DNA of 64,000 bases from Bacteroidota bacterium (GTDB lineage Bacteria; Bacteroidota; Bacteroidia; UBA4408), in contig JADKCP010000002.1 of NCBI GenBank assembly GCA_016718805.1, positions 124,001 to 188,000 of the forward strand, given 5' to 3'. Below the pieces are notes generated by a model. It searched no databases. It was not told the DNA's origin and saw only the letters and a program-made list of their open reading frames with translations. Positions within the stretch are counted from its first letter, which is position 1. Each line of letters opens with the position of its first letter. Positions 1-8,780 of the stretch are shown here, one piece after another. A program made the translations under genes and the position numbers.

Positions 1-1
1 G

Positions 2-1159
2 TTGTTGGATAAAGACCAGCAGTTTTCTTTTGAAGCCGATACACTTGATTTTATTGAAGGTACTAAATTCAAAGGAAGCGATGACAATATTTTATTTTAC
101 AAGTATCTTTCTTTTATCACACGCCAACAAAAAGCTGTAGAGCCTTTGCGCATGAAGTATCAAGATAAGTCGACTTCGCCTGATTCGGCAAAAGCTATTT
201 TAGGCCGTATAACAAAAATTGATGATGCAGTAAAAAATTATAAACTCACTTACATTAAGGAGCATGGCACAACCATGTTGTCGCAAATATTTAAAGCTAC
301 CGAAGAGCCTGAAATTCCTGAAACACCAAAACTTGCCAATGGTCAACTTGATAGTTCGTTTGCTTATCGCTATTACAAAAAGCATTTTTTCGACAATGTT
401 GATTTTAGTGATGATAGATTGTTGAGAACCCCTATTTTTCATGGTAAATTAAATCAGTACATGGAGAAATTGGTCATGCAAATTCCTGATTCCATAAATA
501 AAGAAGCTGATTTTATAGTAGCTAAAGCACGTGCCAATAAGGAGGTATTTAAATATGTAGTTTACTACATTACTAGTACTTACGAAGTTTCAAAAATTAT
601 GGGTATGGATGCTGTGTTTGTACACATGGTTGATAAATATTATACCCGCGATCAAGCAACCTGGATGGACAGTACTGCATTATACAAGATACAAGACCGT
701 GCACGCATTTTAAAGCCAATATTAATAGGCCAGCAATGCATGCCGCTTAACTTAGAAGATACATTAGGAAAATTTCATTCACTTTATGCCATTAATGCCC
801 GTTTTACAGTATTGCTGTTCTGGGATCCGGATTGCAGTCATTGTCAAAAGTCGATGCCAAAGATGCAAGAAACCTATGATAATTTGAAGTCGGTTGGCAT
901 GGAAGTGTTTGCGGTTTGTACTGAGGTAGAAGTTGATAAATGGAAAAAATTTATTCGTGAGAAAAAACTTACTTGGATAAATGTTGGCGACCCTTATTTA
1001 CACAATAATTTTCGACACGATTTTGATATCAGCTCAACTCCTCAAGTATTTATCTTAGATAGTAACAAAAAAATTATTGCTAAAAAGCTGGATGTAACCC
1101 AAATTGAAGATTTTTTGGTAAACCGTATGAAATATGAGGATAGTTTGAAGAAGAAGTAA
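2..1159 (+). CDS. Thioredoxin-like protein with N-terminal DUF5106-like region (5' truncated)
   Basis: The reading frame is open to the window edge, so the true start and probably a signal peptide lie upstream. The last 130 residues form a TlpA/AhpC-type thioredoxin fold: the redox motif is C278-S-H-C281 in DPDCSHCQKSMP, and the cis-proline loop is SSTPQVFIL near residue 350. The preceding 240 residues are helical and resemble the DUF5106/DUF4369-type domains that precede thioredoxin domains in Bacteroidota. Such proteins are usually periplasmic or lipid-anchored thiol-disulfide oxidoreductases; that localisation is inferred. A good terminator follows the stop codon. Confidence 0.8.
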   Translation: MLDKDQQFSFEADTLDFIEGTKFKGSDDNILFYKYLSFITRQQKAVEPLRMKYQDKSTSPDSAKAILGRITKIDDAVKNYKLTYIKEHGTTMLSQIFKATEEPEIPETPKLANGQLDSSFAYRYYKKHFFDNVDFSDDRLLRTPIFHGKLNQYMEKLVMQIPDSINKEADFIVAKARANKEVFKYVVYYITSTYEVSKIMGMDAVFVHMVDKYYTRDQATWMDSTALYKIQDRARILKPILIGQQCMPLNLEDTLGKFHSLYAINARFTVLLFWDPDCSHCQKSMPKMQETYDNLKSVGMEVFAVCTEVEVDKWKKFIREKKLTWINVGDPYLHNNFRHDFDISSTPQVFILDSNKKIIAKKLDVTQIEDFLVNRMKYEDSLKKK

Positions 1160-1179
1160 TTTAGATTTATTCACTGATA

Positions 1180-1209
1180 AAAAAAGCTGCTTAATTAGGC
1201 AGCTTTTTT
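1180..1209 (+). terminator. Rho-independent terminator after the thioredoxin-like gene
   Basis: A 10-bp perfect stem (AAAAAGCTGC / GCAGCTTTTT) with an 8-nt loop is followed by a T run, 20 nt past the stop codon at 1159. Confidence 0.85.
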
Positions 1210-1447
1210 TATGCAAATTATATGCTACGATAAGCTCAAATTGTTAATACTACTTAGTCTCATTATCTATTTGAAAATACTTGTTTAAATAACCATAAAC
1301 TAGTATCCTTAATTACTGAAACGAGCACTTCGTTTTGAAACGATAGGAATTTAAAGATTACATTTTAAGAACTACTCAATCATTAATTCTTAAAATTTAC
1401 ACTCCTCATTAGAAATGCGATTGAATTAGAAAATATAAGGGACAAAA
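1210..1447. other. Intergenic stretch between convergent genes, nothing recognised
   Basis: AT-rich sequence between two terminators of convergent genes. I see no open frame of useful length, no repeat and no RNA-like structure in it. Confidence 0.6.
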
Positions 1448-1474
1448 AAAAGACCTCCATTAAGAAGGTCTTTT
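1448..1474 (-). terminator. Rho-independent terminator of the minus-strand lipoprotein gene
   Basis: Stem AAAAGACCT / AGGTCTTTT (9 bp) with a 9-nt loop. On the minus strand it is followed by a T run (the complement of A at 1444-1450), 20 nt past the stop of the 1495-2217 gene. Confidence 0.85.
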
Positions 1475-1494
1475 CATAATTGGATGAATTATAC

Positions 1495-2217
1495 TTATTG
1501 TTTTAAAGTAATTGAAATGCTTCCGCTACGTTTTTCAGTAGTTGAAGTAGCATTGTTTATTTCTGAATTGTCGATTTCAATTTCGCCCTTCATCTCTTTG
1601 TTTTTCAACTGAATAAGCTTCCATATTTGAACTGATTCATTAGGTGCATAAGACTTACTGGTAGTCGATGTTGAAACATCTGTATCAACTGTTGAAGGTG
1701 TAGTTGTAACAGAGGTTATCGTTTTTACTGTATTTTCAGATGTTGTTGAAACGCTAAGATTTTCTTTGTTCTTGGCATCTCCAACTTTACCCAAGAAATT
1801 CCAGATACCTGAACTTTCTATTTTGGTAAGAGTTGTTTCAACAGTAGTAAATGGACTAGTACCAAATGTAAATACAGTAGTATATTCATAGGTTGATTTC
1901 CATGCACCGTCTTTTTCAAATGTAACCTTGTAGGTTCCTACCGTTCCATTGATTGTGGTGGTGTTACTTCCACTCGTGTAGTTATAGGTATAGGTAGAGC
2001 CATTAATGGTGGTTGTTTCAGTAGAAGTAGAATTTACTGATGGACTAACTTTCGAAGTGGTTACTTTTTCTTCTCTAGATTCAACAGTCCATTCACCAGC
2101 TACTCTTGATTTTCGTGAACGCAAAGATAAAAATGGATCTTCTTCACCTTTTTTACATGCTGGTAATACAGCAGCGGCTGCTAAAACAACCAGTACTAAT
2201 TTTTGAAATTTTTTCAT
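1495..2217 (-). CDS. Thr/Ser-rich lipoprotein, lipocalin-like, function unknown
   Basis: The 240-residue product begins with a lipoprotein signal peptide; the lipobox is LPAC with Cys21, followed by KKGEEDP. After it comes 'SLRSRKSRVAGEW', an opening I associate with small Bacteroidota lipoproteins of lipocalin-like (DUF4923/DUF5004-type) fold. The body is very rich in Thr and Ser in alternating patterns, which suggests amphipathic beta strands. It has its own promoter at 2236-2267 and terminator at 1448-1474, so it is probably a single-gene transcript. I do not recognise a specific function. Confidence 0.75.
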   Translation of the reverse strand: MKKFQKLVLVVLAAAAVLPACKKGEEDPFLSLRSRKSRVAGEWTVESREEKVTTSKVSPSVNSTSTETTTINGSTYTYNYTSGSNTTTINGTVGTYKVTFEKDGAWKSTYEYTTVFTFGTSPFTTVETTLTKIESSGIWNFLGKVGDAKNKENLSVSTTSENTVKTITSVTTTPSTVDTDVSTSTTSKSYAPNESVQIWKLIQLKNKEMKGEIEIDNSEINNATSTTEKRSGSISITLKQ

Positions 2218-3095
2218 CGTTTTTTATTTTTTTTGCAAAGGTATACTTTTCGATTGATAATAAGCAACTTACTTTTTAATCGAAAAAGTATAGGTGTCAA
2301 ATTCCTTCCGGGAGCATCAGCAATAGCTGTAATCTTGATTACCACGTATTTTTCGGCACTTACACTTCCCAACTTAACAATTATAATATCGTTAATTTGA
2401 AGGTTATCAATAATGTCCAACTTAGCACCTGAGGTATAAGCATTTTCGGCAGTTACATCAGTTGCATTCGGGTAATCGAAGCCATTGAAACGCACAAATT
2501 TACCATGGGCAGGTGAAACCCAACTAAAACTTAATGCATCGGTAGTATCGGCTATAAAATCTTTTATATCCTGATCGGTTGAGTCGGCCAATTGCGACCA
2601 TACTACAGCGTTTGTTTCAAGGTTGTAAGCATCCTTGTGGTTCAATGATTTTGCTGAAAAAATTTGATGTCCGGTTGTTTCAGAAAGTAAAACGGCAGTA
2701 TCGGCTTGCACCAGCAATTGTTTTAAATCGGTACCACGATTTCCATCTACATCAATGGCGTTAAATGTAAAAACGACACTTTTACCGGCAGCAGCAGCAG
2801 GTATTTTATATTCGTATACCATTGAAAAAATTTTGCCATCAATCACTGTATCGAGAGGTGTAGTAAGAAATGAATTTTCAATTTTTGTAGTAATGTAAAA
2901 ACGGCTAAGTCGTATATCGGAAGCAACATCAATATTCATGGAAAGAATATCGCCTACTTTTCCAAACATATTAATATCGTTAGGAGTAGTTTGCACCAGT
3001 GGTTTTTTTAATTCATCCTTTTTACAAGCAGAAAAGCTACTTGCAATAACAACAAGGAGTGCGGTGAATAAGTTAGTTAGAGATAGTTGTTTCAT
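2214..3095 (-). CDS. Lipoprotein with a probable frameshifted C-terminus
   Basis: The start codon is followed by a lipoprotein signal (lipobox SFSAC, Cys24, then KKDELKKP). The mature part contains a beta-rich cell-surface-type domain: DIRLSRFYI, FTFNAIDVDGNRGTD and EKYVVIKI strands. As read, the protein ends in an unlikely basic tail (KVYLCKKNKKR) that runs through the next gene's promoter. If one T is added to the T run at about 2298-2302, the end becomes ...GRNFDTYTFSIKK and stops at 2269, which looks like a normal beta-strand end. I therefore believe the gene really spans 2269-3095. The function is unknown. Confidence 0.7.
   Translation of the reverse strand: MKQLSLTNLFTALLVVIASSFSACKKDELKKPLVQTTPNDINMFGKVGDILSMNIDVASDIRLSRFYITTKIENSFLTTPLDTVIDGKIFSMVYEYKIPAAAAGKSVVFTFNAIDVDGNRGTDLKQLLVQADTAVLLSETTGHQIFSAKSLNHKDAYNLETNAVVWSQLADSTDQDIKDFIADTTDALSFSWVSPAHGKFVRFNGFDYPNATDVTAENAYTSGAKLDIIDNLQINDIIIVKLGSVSAEKYVVIKITAIADAPGRNLTPILFRLKSKLLIINRKVYLCKKNKKR
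2236..2267 (-). promoter_or_regulatory. Bacteroidota-type promoter for the 1495-2217 lipoprotein
   Basis: On the minus strand, TTG (2267-2265) is followed after 21 nt by TACCTTTG (2243-2236), matching the TTTG-N19-21-TAnnTTTG consensus. The -7 box lies 18 nt upstream of the ATG at 2217. The promoter starts just past the position (2269) where the upstream lipoprotein would end if its frame were restored. Confidence 0.65.
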
Positions 3096-3189
3096 TTAAG
3101 ATTGAATTTATTCTTGTGTTTAAAACTTAGTGAATAGCTGGTTTGACTAATTTTTAGTACTGTGGTATAATAAGGGGTAAAACTATAAA

Positions 3190-3219
3190 AAAAGGACCTG
3201 ACAATAGCCAGATCCTTTT
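3190..3219 (-). terminator. Terminator of the small lipoprotein gene
   Basis: Stem AAAAGGACCTG / CAGATCCTTTT with one mismatch and an 8-nt loop; A at 3187-3193 gives the T tract on the minus strand. It lies 25 nt past the stop of the 3244-3660 gene. Confidence 0.8.
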
Positions 3220-3243
3220 ATTACTAATTAACAAGTTATTAAA

Positions 3244-3660
3244 TTACTTGGTTTTAATTTTAAAAGCTTTTGCTCTTAAGGTTACTGTTTTTTTCTTGCC
3301 TAAGAACTGGTACTGAGTTTTTTCAGTTGCAGCAAAAGGAAGTACAAAATCAGCATCAGGTTTTTGCATTAACGCATCGTAAGAAGCATTACCTACGGCT
3401 CGGTCGGTTGGAACTAAACCACCCAACATTCCGCCGCCTACTGAACCTACAAAATATCTACGGCCACCTAAAGGTAAACCTAAGACATAGGATTGGGTGG
3501 CAGTGCCTGTAACTTCACCTACATATTCTAAATCATTCATAGTTAACTGCACATTGGTAATAATTGGTGCAGAAGTAATCATTTTACTATTCATGGTACA
3601 AGAAGACGCAAAGGTGAGTATAAAGCCTGCTAATAAATAAGTTACTTTTAATTTTTTCAT
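3244..3660 (-). CDS. Small lipoprotein (138 aa), DUF6567-like
   Basis: A lipoprotein signal with Cys21 (FASSCTMNS) is followed by a short domain: strands around NVQLTMNDLEYVGEVTGTA, a Gly-rich linker (VGSVGGGMLGG), then NASYDALMQKPDADFVLPF and a basic end. The pattern 'A.Y.al......aD.v..P' resembles small Bacteroidota lipoproteins such as DUF6567 or TRL-like proteins, though I am not certain of the family. It sits 30 nt downstream of the outer-membrane protein gene at 3691-4530 and is probably cotranscribed with it, with a terminator after its stop. Confidence 0.65.
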   Translation of the reverse strand: MKKLKVTYLLAGFILTFASSCTMNSKMITSAPIITNVQLTMNDLEYVGEVTGTATQSYVLGLPLGGRRYFVGSVGGGMLGGLVPTDRAVGNASYDALMQKPDADFVLPFAATEKTQYQFLGKKKTVTLRAKAFKIKTK

Positions 3661-3690
3661 AATTCTTTTTTTAGAGGTTTATACTATCAA

Positions 3691-4530
3691 TTACTTGCCG
3701 AAATAAATATTTATAGCTAAACGAATATTTTGGTTAGTATCCATTCCAAAACTACTTTTCTTTAATTCTTTGTATTTAGCATTGTCTTGAGCACCTGCTG
3801 CATCGTTTTCTTGAGTAAAATACTCAATTGATTCAGTATTATCACCAACAGTTTGTTCTGTTTCAACTTTAGTTTTTCCACCCAAATTCCATTTAGCATT
3901 TAAGCCATATTCCAATCCAACAGAAATTGGTAACTGAGCTACAAAAATGTTGAAACCAACAATCCAACCTAATCCAACTACTGAATTTTTAGTAGTCATA
4001 GTAGTGTTAGAAACTGTTTTGTTTGGAGTTGTGTTAACAGTTTTGTTGTCGATTGAACGATCTTTTTTAAATCCTAAATAAAGATCAGCTCCTGTATACA
4101 CGTCAAAAATGTTTCCTGCGTTGAAGTGTTTCTCAATACCCGGAACCAAGATAAATTCGCGAGAATTTCTTTTGATTTCGTTCTCAAATGTTGTTTGAGG
4201 AGAAACTTGGTTTAATGCAGATGAATCTAAAGATGTACCAATAGATTTACCTGATTGTTTGTATAAACGCACACCAAATCTAAAAGCCATATCATCTTCC
4301 AGATACTTTTTAAATGTTAGAAGATCTCCAGCTCTTAATAAATTACCGCTGTAAAGTCCGGCAGTTGAAGAATCTTTGTTAGTTCCGATAGCAAATGTCA
4401 ATGCCATGTCACCTTTTACAGGACGAGCACCTAATTTCTCTACCCAAACATCATTTTCGCGTGTAGATAATTGCGCATAGCTTGAAGAAACTCCAAAAGC
4501 CAATGCAACCAATAATAAAACTTTTTTCAT
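3691..4530 (-). CDS. Outer-membrane beta-barrel protein
   Basis: The 279-residue product has a clear Sec signal peptide (MKKVLLLVALAFGVSSSYAQ) and then alternating amphipathic strands such as MAFRFGVRLYKQS, FDVYTGADLYLGFK, VVGLGWIVGFNIFV and ISVGLEYGLNAKW. It ends in IRLAINIYFGK, typical of 8-12-stranded barrels in Bacteroidota. The acidic loops containing ENDAAGAQDN would face outward. No ligand or enzyme motif is visible. A promoter-like site lies at 4573-4600 and the small lipoprotein gene follows directly. Confidence 0.8.
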   Translation of the reverse strand: MKKVLLLVALAFGVSSSYAQLSTRENDVWVEKLGARPVKGDMALTFAIGTNKDSSTAGLYSGNLLRAGDLLTFKKYLEDDMAFRFGVRLYKQSGKSIGTSLDSSALNQVSPQTTFENEIKRNSREFILVPGIEKHFNAGNIFDVYTGADLYLGFKKDRSIDNKTVNTTPNKTVSNTTMTTKNSVVGLGWIVGFNIFVAQLPISVGLEYGLNAKWNLGGKTKVETEQTVGDNTESIEYFTQENDAAGAQDNAKYKELKKSSFGMDTNQNIRLAINIYFGK

Positions 4531-4572
4531 AGTTGTTGTTTTTAGTTAAACTTTTTTAAGTTAAATTTTGGT

Positions 4573-4600
4573 CAAAGATATAGAATTTAACATCTGTCAA
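4573..4600 (-). promoter_or_regulatory. Probable promoter for the outer-membrane protein gene
   Basis: On the minus strand, TTG (4600-4598) and TATCTTTG (4580-4573) are separated by 17 nt, slightly shorter than the usual 19. The -7 box is 42 nt upstream of the ATG at 4530. Confidence 0.5.
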
Positions 4601-4759
4601 GCATGATTTACATCAGTGTACTTATGAACAGACGCCTGTTAATACTAAAGTTGCTGATAAACATGAGGTTTAAAATAAACTATTGGATGAATTTTAGTAA
4701 GATTTAAAAAAAACGGGAATGTCTATATAAAGTATAAATCGAAGATAATTTCGTTTTGT

Positions 4760-7126
4760 TTAAAATGGATATCCAATTCCAAAATTCACCGTAATTTCTT
4801 TTAATTGAGGATTTTTTATTAACCAGCGATCTTCCTGAGCATAAGCCGGATCATACACCGGATAAGCTGCATCCAAGCGAATCACAAAGAAAGAAAAATC
4901 AAACCGCAATCCAAATCCTGCTCCTAAAGCCATATCTCGAATAAAATTTTGGGTAGTAAAATTAGCTCCGGGTGCATTCTCATCTTTCTTTAATAACCAA
5001 ATGTTTCCTGCATCCACAAAGGTTGCAGCATTTAAATACTTATATACATTATACCGGTATTCTAAATTAAATTCAATTTTCATATCACCGGTTTGATCTA
5101 CCAATGATTCATAATCATTGGGCAAAGAACCTGGTCCTAACCTTCGTGTTTTCCAAGCTCGAATATCGTTTACTCCTCCTCCATAAAAACTCTTCACAAA
5201 GGGCAATACTTTTGAATTTCCATAAGGTTGACCAAAACCTAAAAAGGTACGCGCAACTAATTTACTTAGTGCTCCTGTTTTACGATAAAAGCGGTAATCA
5301 GCATTTGTTTTCCAGTATTGTGCATACTTAATTCCAAATTTTTGATAGGCCCCATCTTCTGTTTTTTCGGTACCAATTAGGTTATTGTAAAAGGTTGGAA
5401 TATTACCTCCTGTTTCAATATCAAAGCGGAAGTATGAAAAATTACTCACCTTCACTAAATCCTGATTGTTGTAGATTAAATTGAATTGAATTGAGTTTAC
5501 GAACAAAGGATCGTAACGTTTTATACTAATCGGATTTCCTGAATTAATCAGCTTATCCCGAAAATCATCGTCCAAAAATACTTTCACAAAATTTATTTCG
5601 GAAGGTGTAAACGTGAGTCTTATAAACTTTTGTTTGAAAGGTCGCCAGGTATAATTGAATGAGAAATTAGCAATAGTACCATTGTATTCGGGACGCTTTT
5701 GATAATCGTACGAAAATACTAACTGAGTTTTGGGTTTCAAATTACGAATCTTAATTTTTTCGGGTAATGGAAAAATGATGCGTGGAAAATTAAGTGAGAA
5801 TTCAGGTCCAATTTGATAAATATTAAATGGATTTATTGTCGAAGCAATACCATCTACTATACCGTCGTTAGTGGTAATATTTTGAACCTCTAACCCTCCT
5901 TTTAGCTTAACTTCAAAAATTTCGGCACCTTTAAATACATTTTTATTTTGGTAAATTAAATTTCCTGAAACTCCAAAATTTCCAGAATTATAGGTACCCT
6001 CACCCGATACTGAAAATGATTGCTTGGGAGAAGGTGTAAGTTGAACAAAGGCATTTAGCAAGTGCTTTAAACTATCGGAAGTATTTTCCTTAATTACCAC
6101 ATTAATAAATTTAAATGCTTTTAAGTTTCCCATCAACTTATAGGTTTCATCTATATTTTCCTGACAAAACATATCACCTTGAGTTAGAAAAAAAGGTCGA
6201 ACCAAAATCTTCTTTCTATAACGCATTTGTCGATCGTACAAAAACAGGTAGTTAATGTACTCGGTGGTATCGTTGTAAATTCGAAACTTTTGCTTGGGAA
6301 CAAAATCAGGCTCTATGTAAATTTTATCAAGCCAATATTTATAGTGAGTTGATTCAATAATGCTATCCGTATCTGGAATTTTTTTCTCGGGATTTTTAAT
6401 TCTAAGGGTAAGATTAATGCTATTTGAACCAAGACTACTATCGGCATCAAAATGTATGTATTCCTTTAAAAAATAATAATATCCGTTGTTACGCAATAAT
6501 TTTGTAATGCGTTCACGTTCTTGCTCCAATAAAAATTCGTCGTAATTAATTCCGGTTTTCACCAATGAATTAATCGAATCATTTAATACCAATGCGCTTA
6601 TTTCTTTATCTGATATAGATGTTGTATAGTTATTAATTTGATAAGGCTTTCCTGATTTAATAGTATAGGTTACCCATGATTGTTGCTTTTTATAAACTGT
6701 TTCATCTTTTACCTGAGCGTTGAAATATCCCTTCTTGTTTAAAAACAATTTTAATTGTGTTACCGATTTTCGTGTGAGTGAAGTGTCGAGTAAAACGGGT
6801 TCTTCTCCAATAACATTTTTGAGCCAGTTCTTATATTTTCGGGTTTTACCAAAATTGGCAAAGTTGTAAAACCACAAATGGAAACGTATAAAACGACGAT
6901 TTCCAATACGAATAATAGCTTTGTTTGGTTTTTGTTTTACAATATTATCGAGTTCTTCGGAATCAACTTTTGAATTGTCAATTTTAACCTGATAACTGGC
7001 CATGAGGTATTGATTACTTTCTAACTTACGGGCTGGATTACAGGCCAGAAGTAGGATAAGTGATAGAATTACCAGTATCGGAATGTAAATAGTCGTTTTC
7101 AACGAATTGAAAAAATTTGCGGTCAA
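4760..7126 (-). CDS. tamL: TamL, BamA/TamA-family outer-membrane lipoprotein
   Basis: The 788-residue product has a hydrophobic leader ending in LLLLACNPARK, a lipobox with Cys29; this lipid anchor distinguishes TamL from BamA. Residues 30-380 contain POTRA-like units (TQLKLFLNKKGYFNAQVKDE; ERITKLLRNNGYYYFLKEY; KLMGNLKAFKFINVVIKEN). The rest is an Omp85 16-stranded barrel with the late motif GSLPNDYESLVDQTGDMK and a final aromatic residue (NFGIGYPF). TamL works with TamB in assembly of outer-membrane proteins or lipid transport; tamB is not in this window. It is divergent from the RNA methyltransferase gene, a pairing I recall from other Bacteroidota. Confidence 0.88.
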   Translation of the reverse strand: MTANFFNSLKTTIYIPILVILSLILLLACNPARKLESNQYLMASYQVKIDNSKVDSEELDNIVKQKPNKAIIRIGNRRFIRFHLWFYNFANFGKTRKYKNWLKNVIGEEPVLLDTSLTRKSVTQLKLFLNKKGYFNAQVKDETVYKKQQSWVTYTIKSGKPYQINNYTTSISDKEISALVLNDSINSLVKTGINYDEFLLEQERERITKLLRNNGYYYFLKEYIHFDADSSLGSNSINLTLRIKNPEKKIPDTDSIIESTHYKYWLDKIYIEPDFVPKQKFRIYNDTTEYINYLFLYDRQMRYRKKILVRPFFLTQGDMFCQENIDETYKLMGNLKAFKFINVVIKENTSDSLKHLLNAFVQLTPSPKQSFSVSGEGTYNSGNFGVSGNLIYQNKNVFKGAEIFEVKLKGGLEVQNITTNDGIVDGIASTINPFNIYQIGPEFSLNFPRIIFPLPEKIKIRNLKPKTQLVFSYDYQKRPEYNGTIANFSFNYTWRPFKQKFIRLTFTPSEINFVKVFLDDDFRDKLINSGNPISIKRYDPLFVNSIQFNLIYNNQDLVKVSNFSYFRFDIETGGNIPTFYNNLIGTEKTEDGAYQKFGIKYAQYWKTNADYRFYRKTGALSKLVARTFLGFGQPYGNSKVLPFVKSFYGGGVNDIRAWKTRRLGPGSLPNDYESLVDQTGDMKIEFNLEYRYNVYKYLNAATFVDAGNIWLLKKDENAPGANFTTQNFIRDMALGAGFGLRFDFSFFVIRLDAAYPVYDPAYAQEDRWLIKNPQLKEITVNFGIGYPF

Positions 7127-7164
7127 GATACAAAAAGAACCTACACAAGTTTTGTGCTTAATTG

Positions 7165-7194
7165 TTGCGATATTAACAGAATGCTGTAGGTTTG
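7165..7194 (+). promoter_or_regulatory. Promoter for the RNA methyltransferase gene
   Basis: TTG (7165-7167), a 19-nt spacer, then TAGGTTTG (7187-7194). The box lies 32 nt before the ATG at 7227 and fits the Bacteroidota TAnnTTTG consensus. Confidence 0.6.
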
Positions 7195-7226
7195 TTGTGA
7201 AAAAGTTTTAAAAGCTAAATTCGGTA

Positions 7227-7982
7227 ATGATTTCAAAAGCCCAAATTCAATTTATTCAATCGCTGCATCTTAAAAAATTCAGGCAGCAACATCGTTTATT
7301 TATTGCAGAAGGAACTAAAATTGCAAACGAATTGCTTGCTTGCTCCCATCTATTACATTCGGTATATGCAAGTGAAGATTGGATAAAGCAAAATTCTCAT
7401 AAGTTGCATGCAGCTCAAGTGGTGGAAGTGAATGAGCAAAGTTTAAAAAAAATAAGTTTGCTTGCTAGTCCCAACGAAGTACTGTGCCTAGTTAAAATGG
7501 AGGCGATTGAATTTAACCCTAAGCAATTAGCAACTGAATTTTGTTTAGCCTTGCATGAAGTGCAGGATCCGGGAAATTTAGGAACAATAATTCGCTTGGC
7601 CGATTGGTTTGGAATAGATACAGTATTGTGTTCAGAAGGAACGGTAGACGCCTATAATCCGAAAGTTGTTCAGGCAACAATGGGTTCATTTTTACGCTGC
7701 AAAGTGCATTACTGCGATTTAAAGCAGTGTTTAGAGTTTGCTCAGAAAAACAATATACCCAGCTATGCAGCTGTTTTAGATGGAACTTCAATTTATAAAA
7801 CAAAACTCCAGGAAAATGGTTTATTGGTTATGGGCAACGAATCAAAAGGTATTTCGGAAGAATTGTTGAGATTAATAACCTACAGAATCAGTATTCCTTC
7901 TTTTTCAAAAATGAACAGTGATTCGTTAAATGTTTCGATTGCCACAGCTATACTTTGCAGTGAATTAAGAAGAACTAATTAA
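7227..7982 (+). CDS. TrmH/SpoU-family RNA 2'-O-methyltransferase
   Basis: The 251-residue product has an N-terminal substrate-binding segment (residues 1-95, with FRQQHRLFIAEGTKIANELL) and a C-terminal SPOUT domain. The three SpoU motifs are present: EVQDPGNLGTIIRLADWFG (motif 1, with the conserved Asn and Arg), LVMGNESKGISEELL (motif 2) and ISIPSFSKMNSDSLNVSIATAI (motif 3, with the conserved SLNVS). These bind S-adenosylmethionine in the knotted fold. The target may be a ribose in 23S rRNA or tRNA; the exact nucleotide cannot be read from sequence. The length is normal for RlmB/YsgA-like proteins. Confidence 0.9.
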   Translation: MISKAQIQFIQSLHLKKFRQQHRLFIAEGTKIANELLACSHLLHSVYASEDWIKQNSHKLHAAQVVEVNEQSLKKISLLASPNEVLCLVKMEAIEFNPKQLATEFCLALHEVQDPGNLGTIIRLADWFGIDTVLCSEGTVDAYNPKVVQATMGSFLRCKVHYCDLKQCLEFAQKNNIPSYAAVLDGTSIYKTKLQENGLLVMGNESKGISEELLRLITYRISIPSFSKMNSDSLNVSIATAILCSELRRTN

Positions 7983-8050
7983 ATAAATTGGAGTAAATTG
8001 ATCTTTGAAAAGAAAAGACAAATTCAGTATTTTTAAAAAAAATTAGCCGC

Positions 8051-8773
8051 ATGCTTTTCGAAAAAATAAATTTAGAACTTGAGCTTAAACAAAAGCAGCA
8101 AACGGATCAAGGTTTGATGGATGAAGTTATCTCACTTTTTGAAATGGCAGCTCAACGCGAGCAACGGATTTTAAAGCGATTGAAGACTAAGCCCAACAAC
8201 CGTTTTTCAAATATTTCTGCCGAAGGTTTAGATACAACAAGAATTTATAGCCTTGAAAGCATTCAGGAAATTTGTGTAAAATACCGCTTACGATTTTTAG
8301 ATGCTCAGCTTTTTAAAGCCGATTTTCCGTATGAGGCTGTGCATGAAATTTCGCTATTTGAAAAGGCGCGTGCATGTAAAATTGAGCAGTTTAAAATTAT
8401 GGCACCGGGAGGAATTTTTGAATTGAGCGACATACACGATGATCCTTTGCTATTTGCACAATTAAACGAAAACACATATTACTTACTTCATCGTTGGGGA
8501 AAGGATTTAAACTGGTATAGGGGAATGATTAACTATCCTTTTCGCAGTATATACAGCTTCTTTTACTCTATTATCTTAGTAGCAGCAATCGTTGCCTGGA
8601 GTATTCCATTTGAGTGGTTAAATGTTGCAAAAGACAGTGAATTGACTTTCCGCTTTTGGCTAAATACACACTTTACAATCGCATTTTTCTTTTTCTTCTT
8701 GTTTTTAGGCTCACTTTCGCATTTTAATTTTAGCGAAAGCAATTGGAACAGTCGTTACTACAATAAAGCATAA
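8051..8773 (+). CDS. Membrane protein of unknown function (240 aa)
   Basis: The product is soluble and charged in residues 1-160, with a putative coiled coil at 1-40 (ELELKQKQQTDQ). Two hydrophobic helices follow at about 176-196 (FFYSIILVAAIVAWSIPF) and 211-230 (IAFFFFFLFLGSLSHF). The middle part has the phrase EIQEICVKYRLRFLDAQLFK, which I recall in uncharacterised Bacteroidota proteins, but I cannot name the family. A promoter-like TTTG-N20-TATTTTTA lies at 8004-8035. The gene is convergent with the flavoprotein gene, with only 7 nt between the stops. Confidence 0.7.
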   Translation: MLFEKINLELELKQKQQTDQGLMDEVISLFEMAAQREQRILKRLKTKPNNRFSNISAEGLDTTRIYSLESIQEICVKYRLRFLDAQLFKADFPYEAVHEISLFEKARACKIEQFKIMAPGGIFELSDIHDDPLLFAQLNENTYYLLHRWGKDLNWYRGMINYPFRSIYSFFYSIILVAAIVAWSIPFEWLNVAKDSELTFRFWLNTHFTIAFFFFFLFLGSLSHFNFSESNWNSRYYNKA

Positions 8774-8780
8774 TTAAAAT

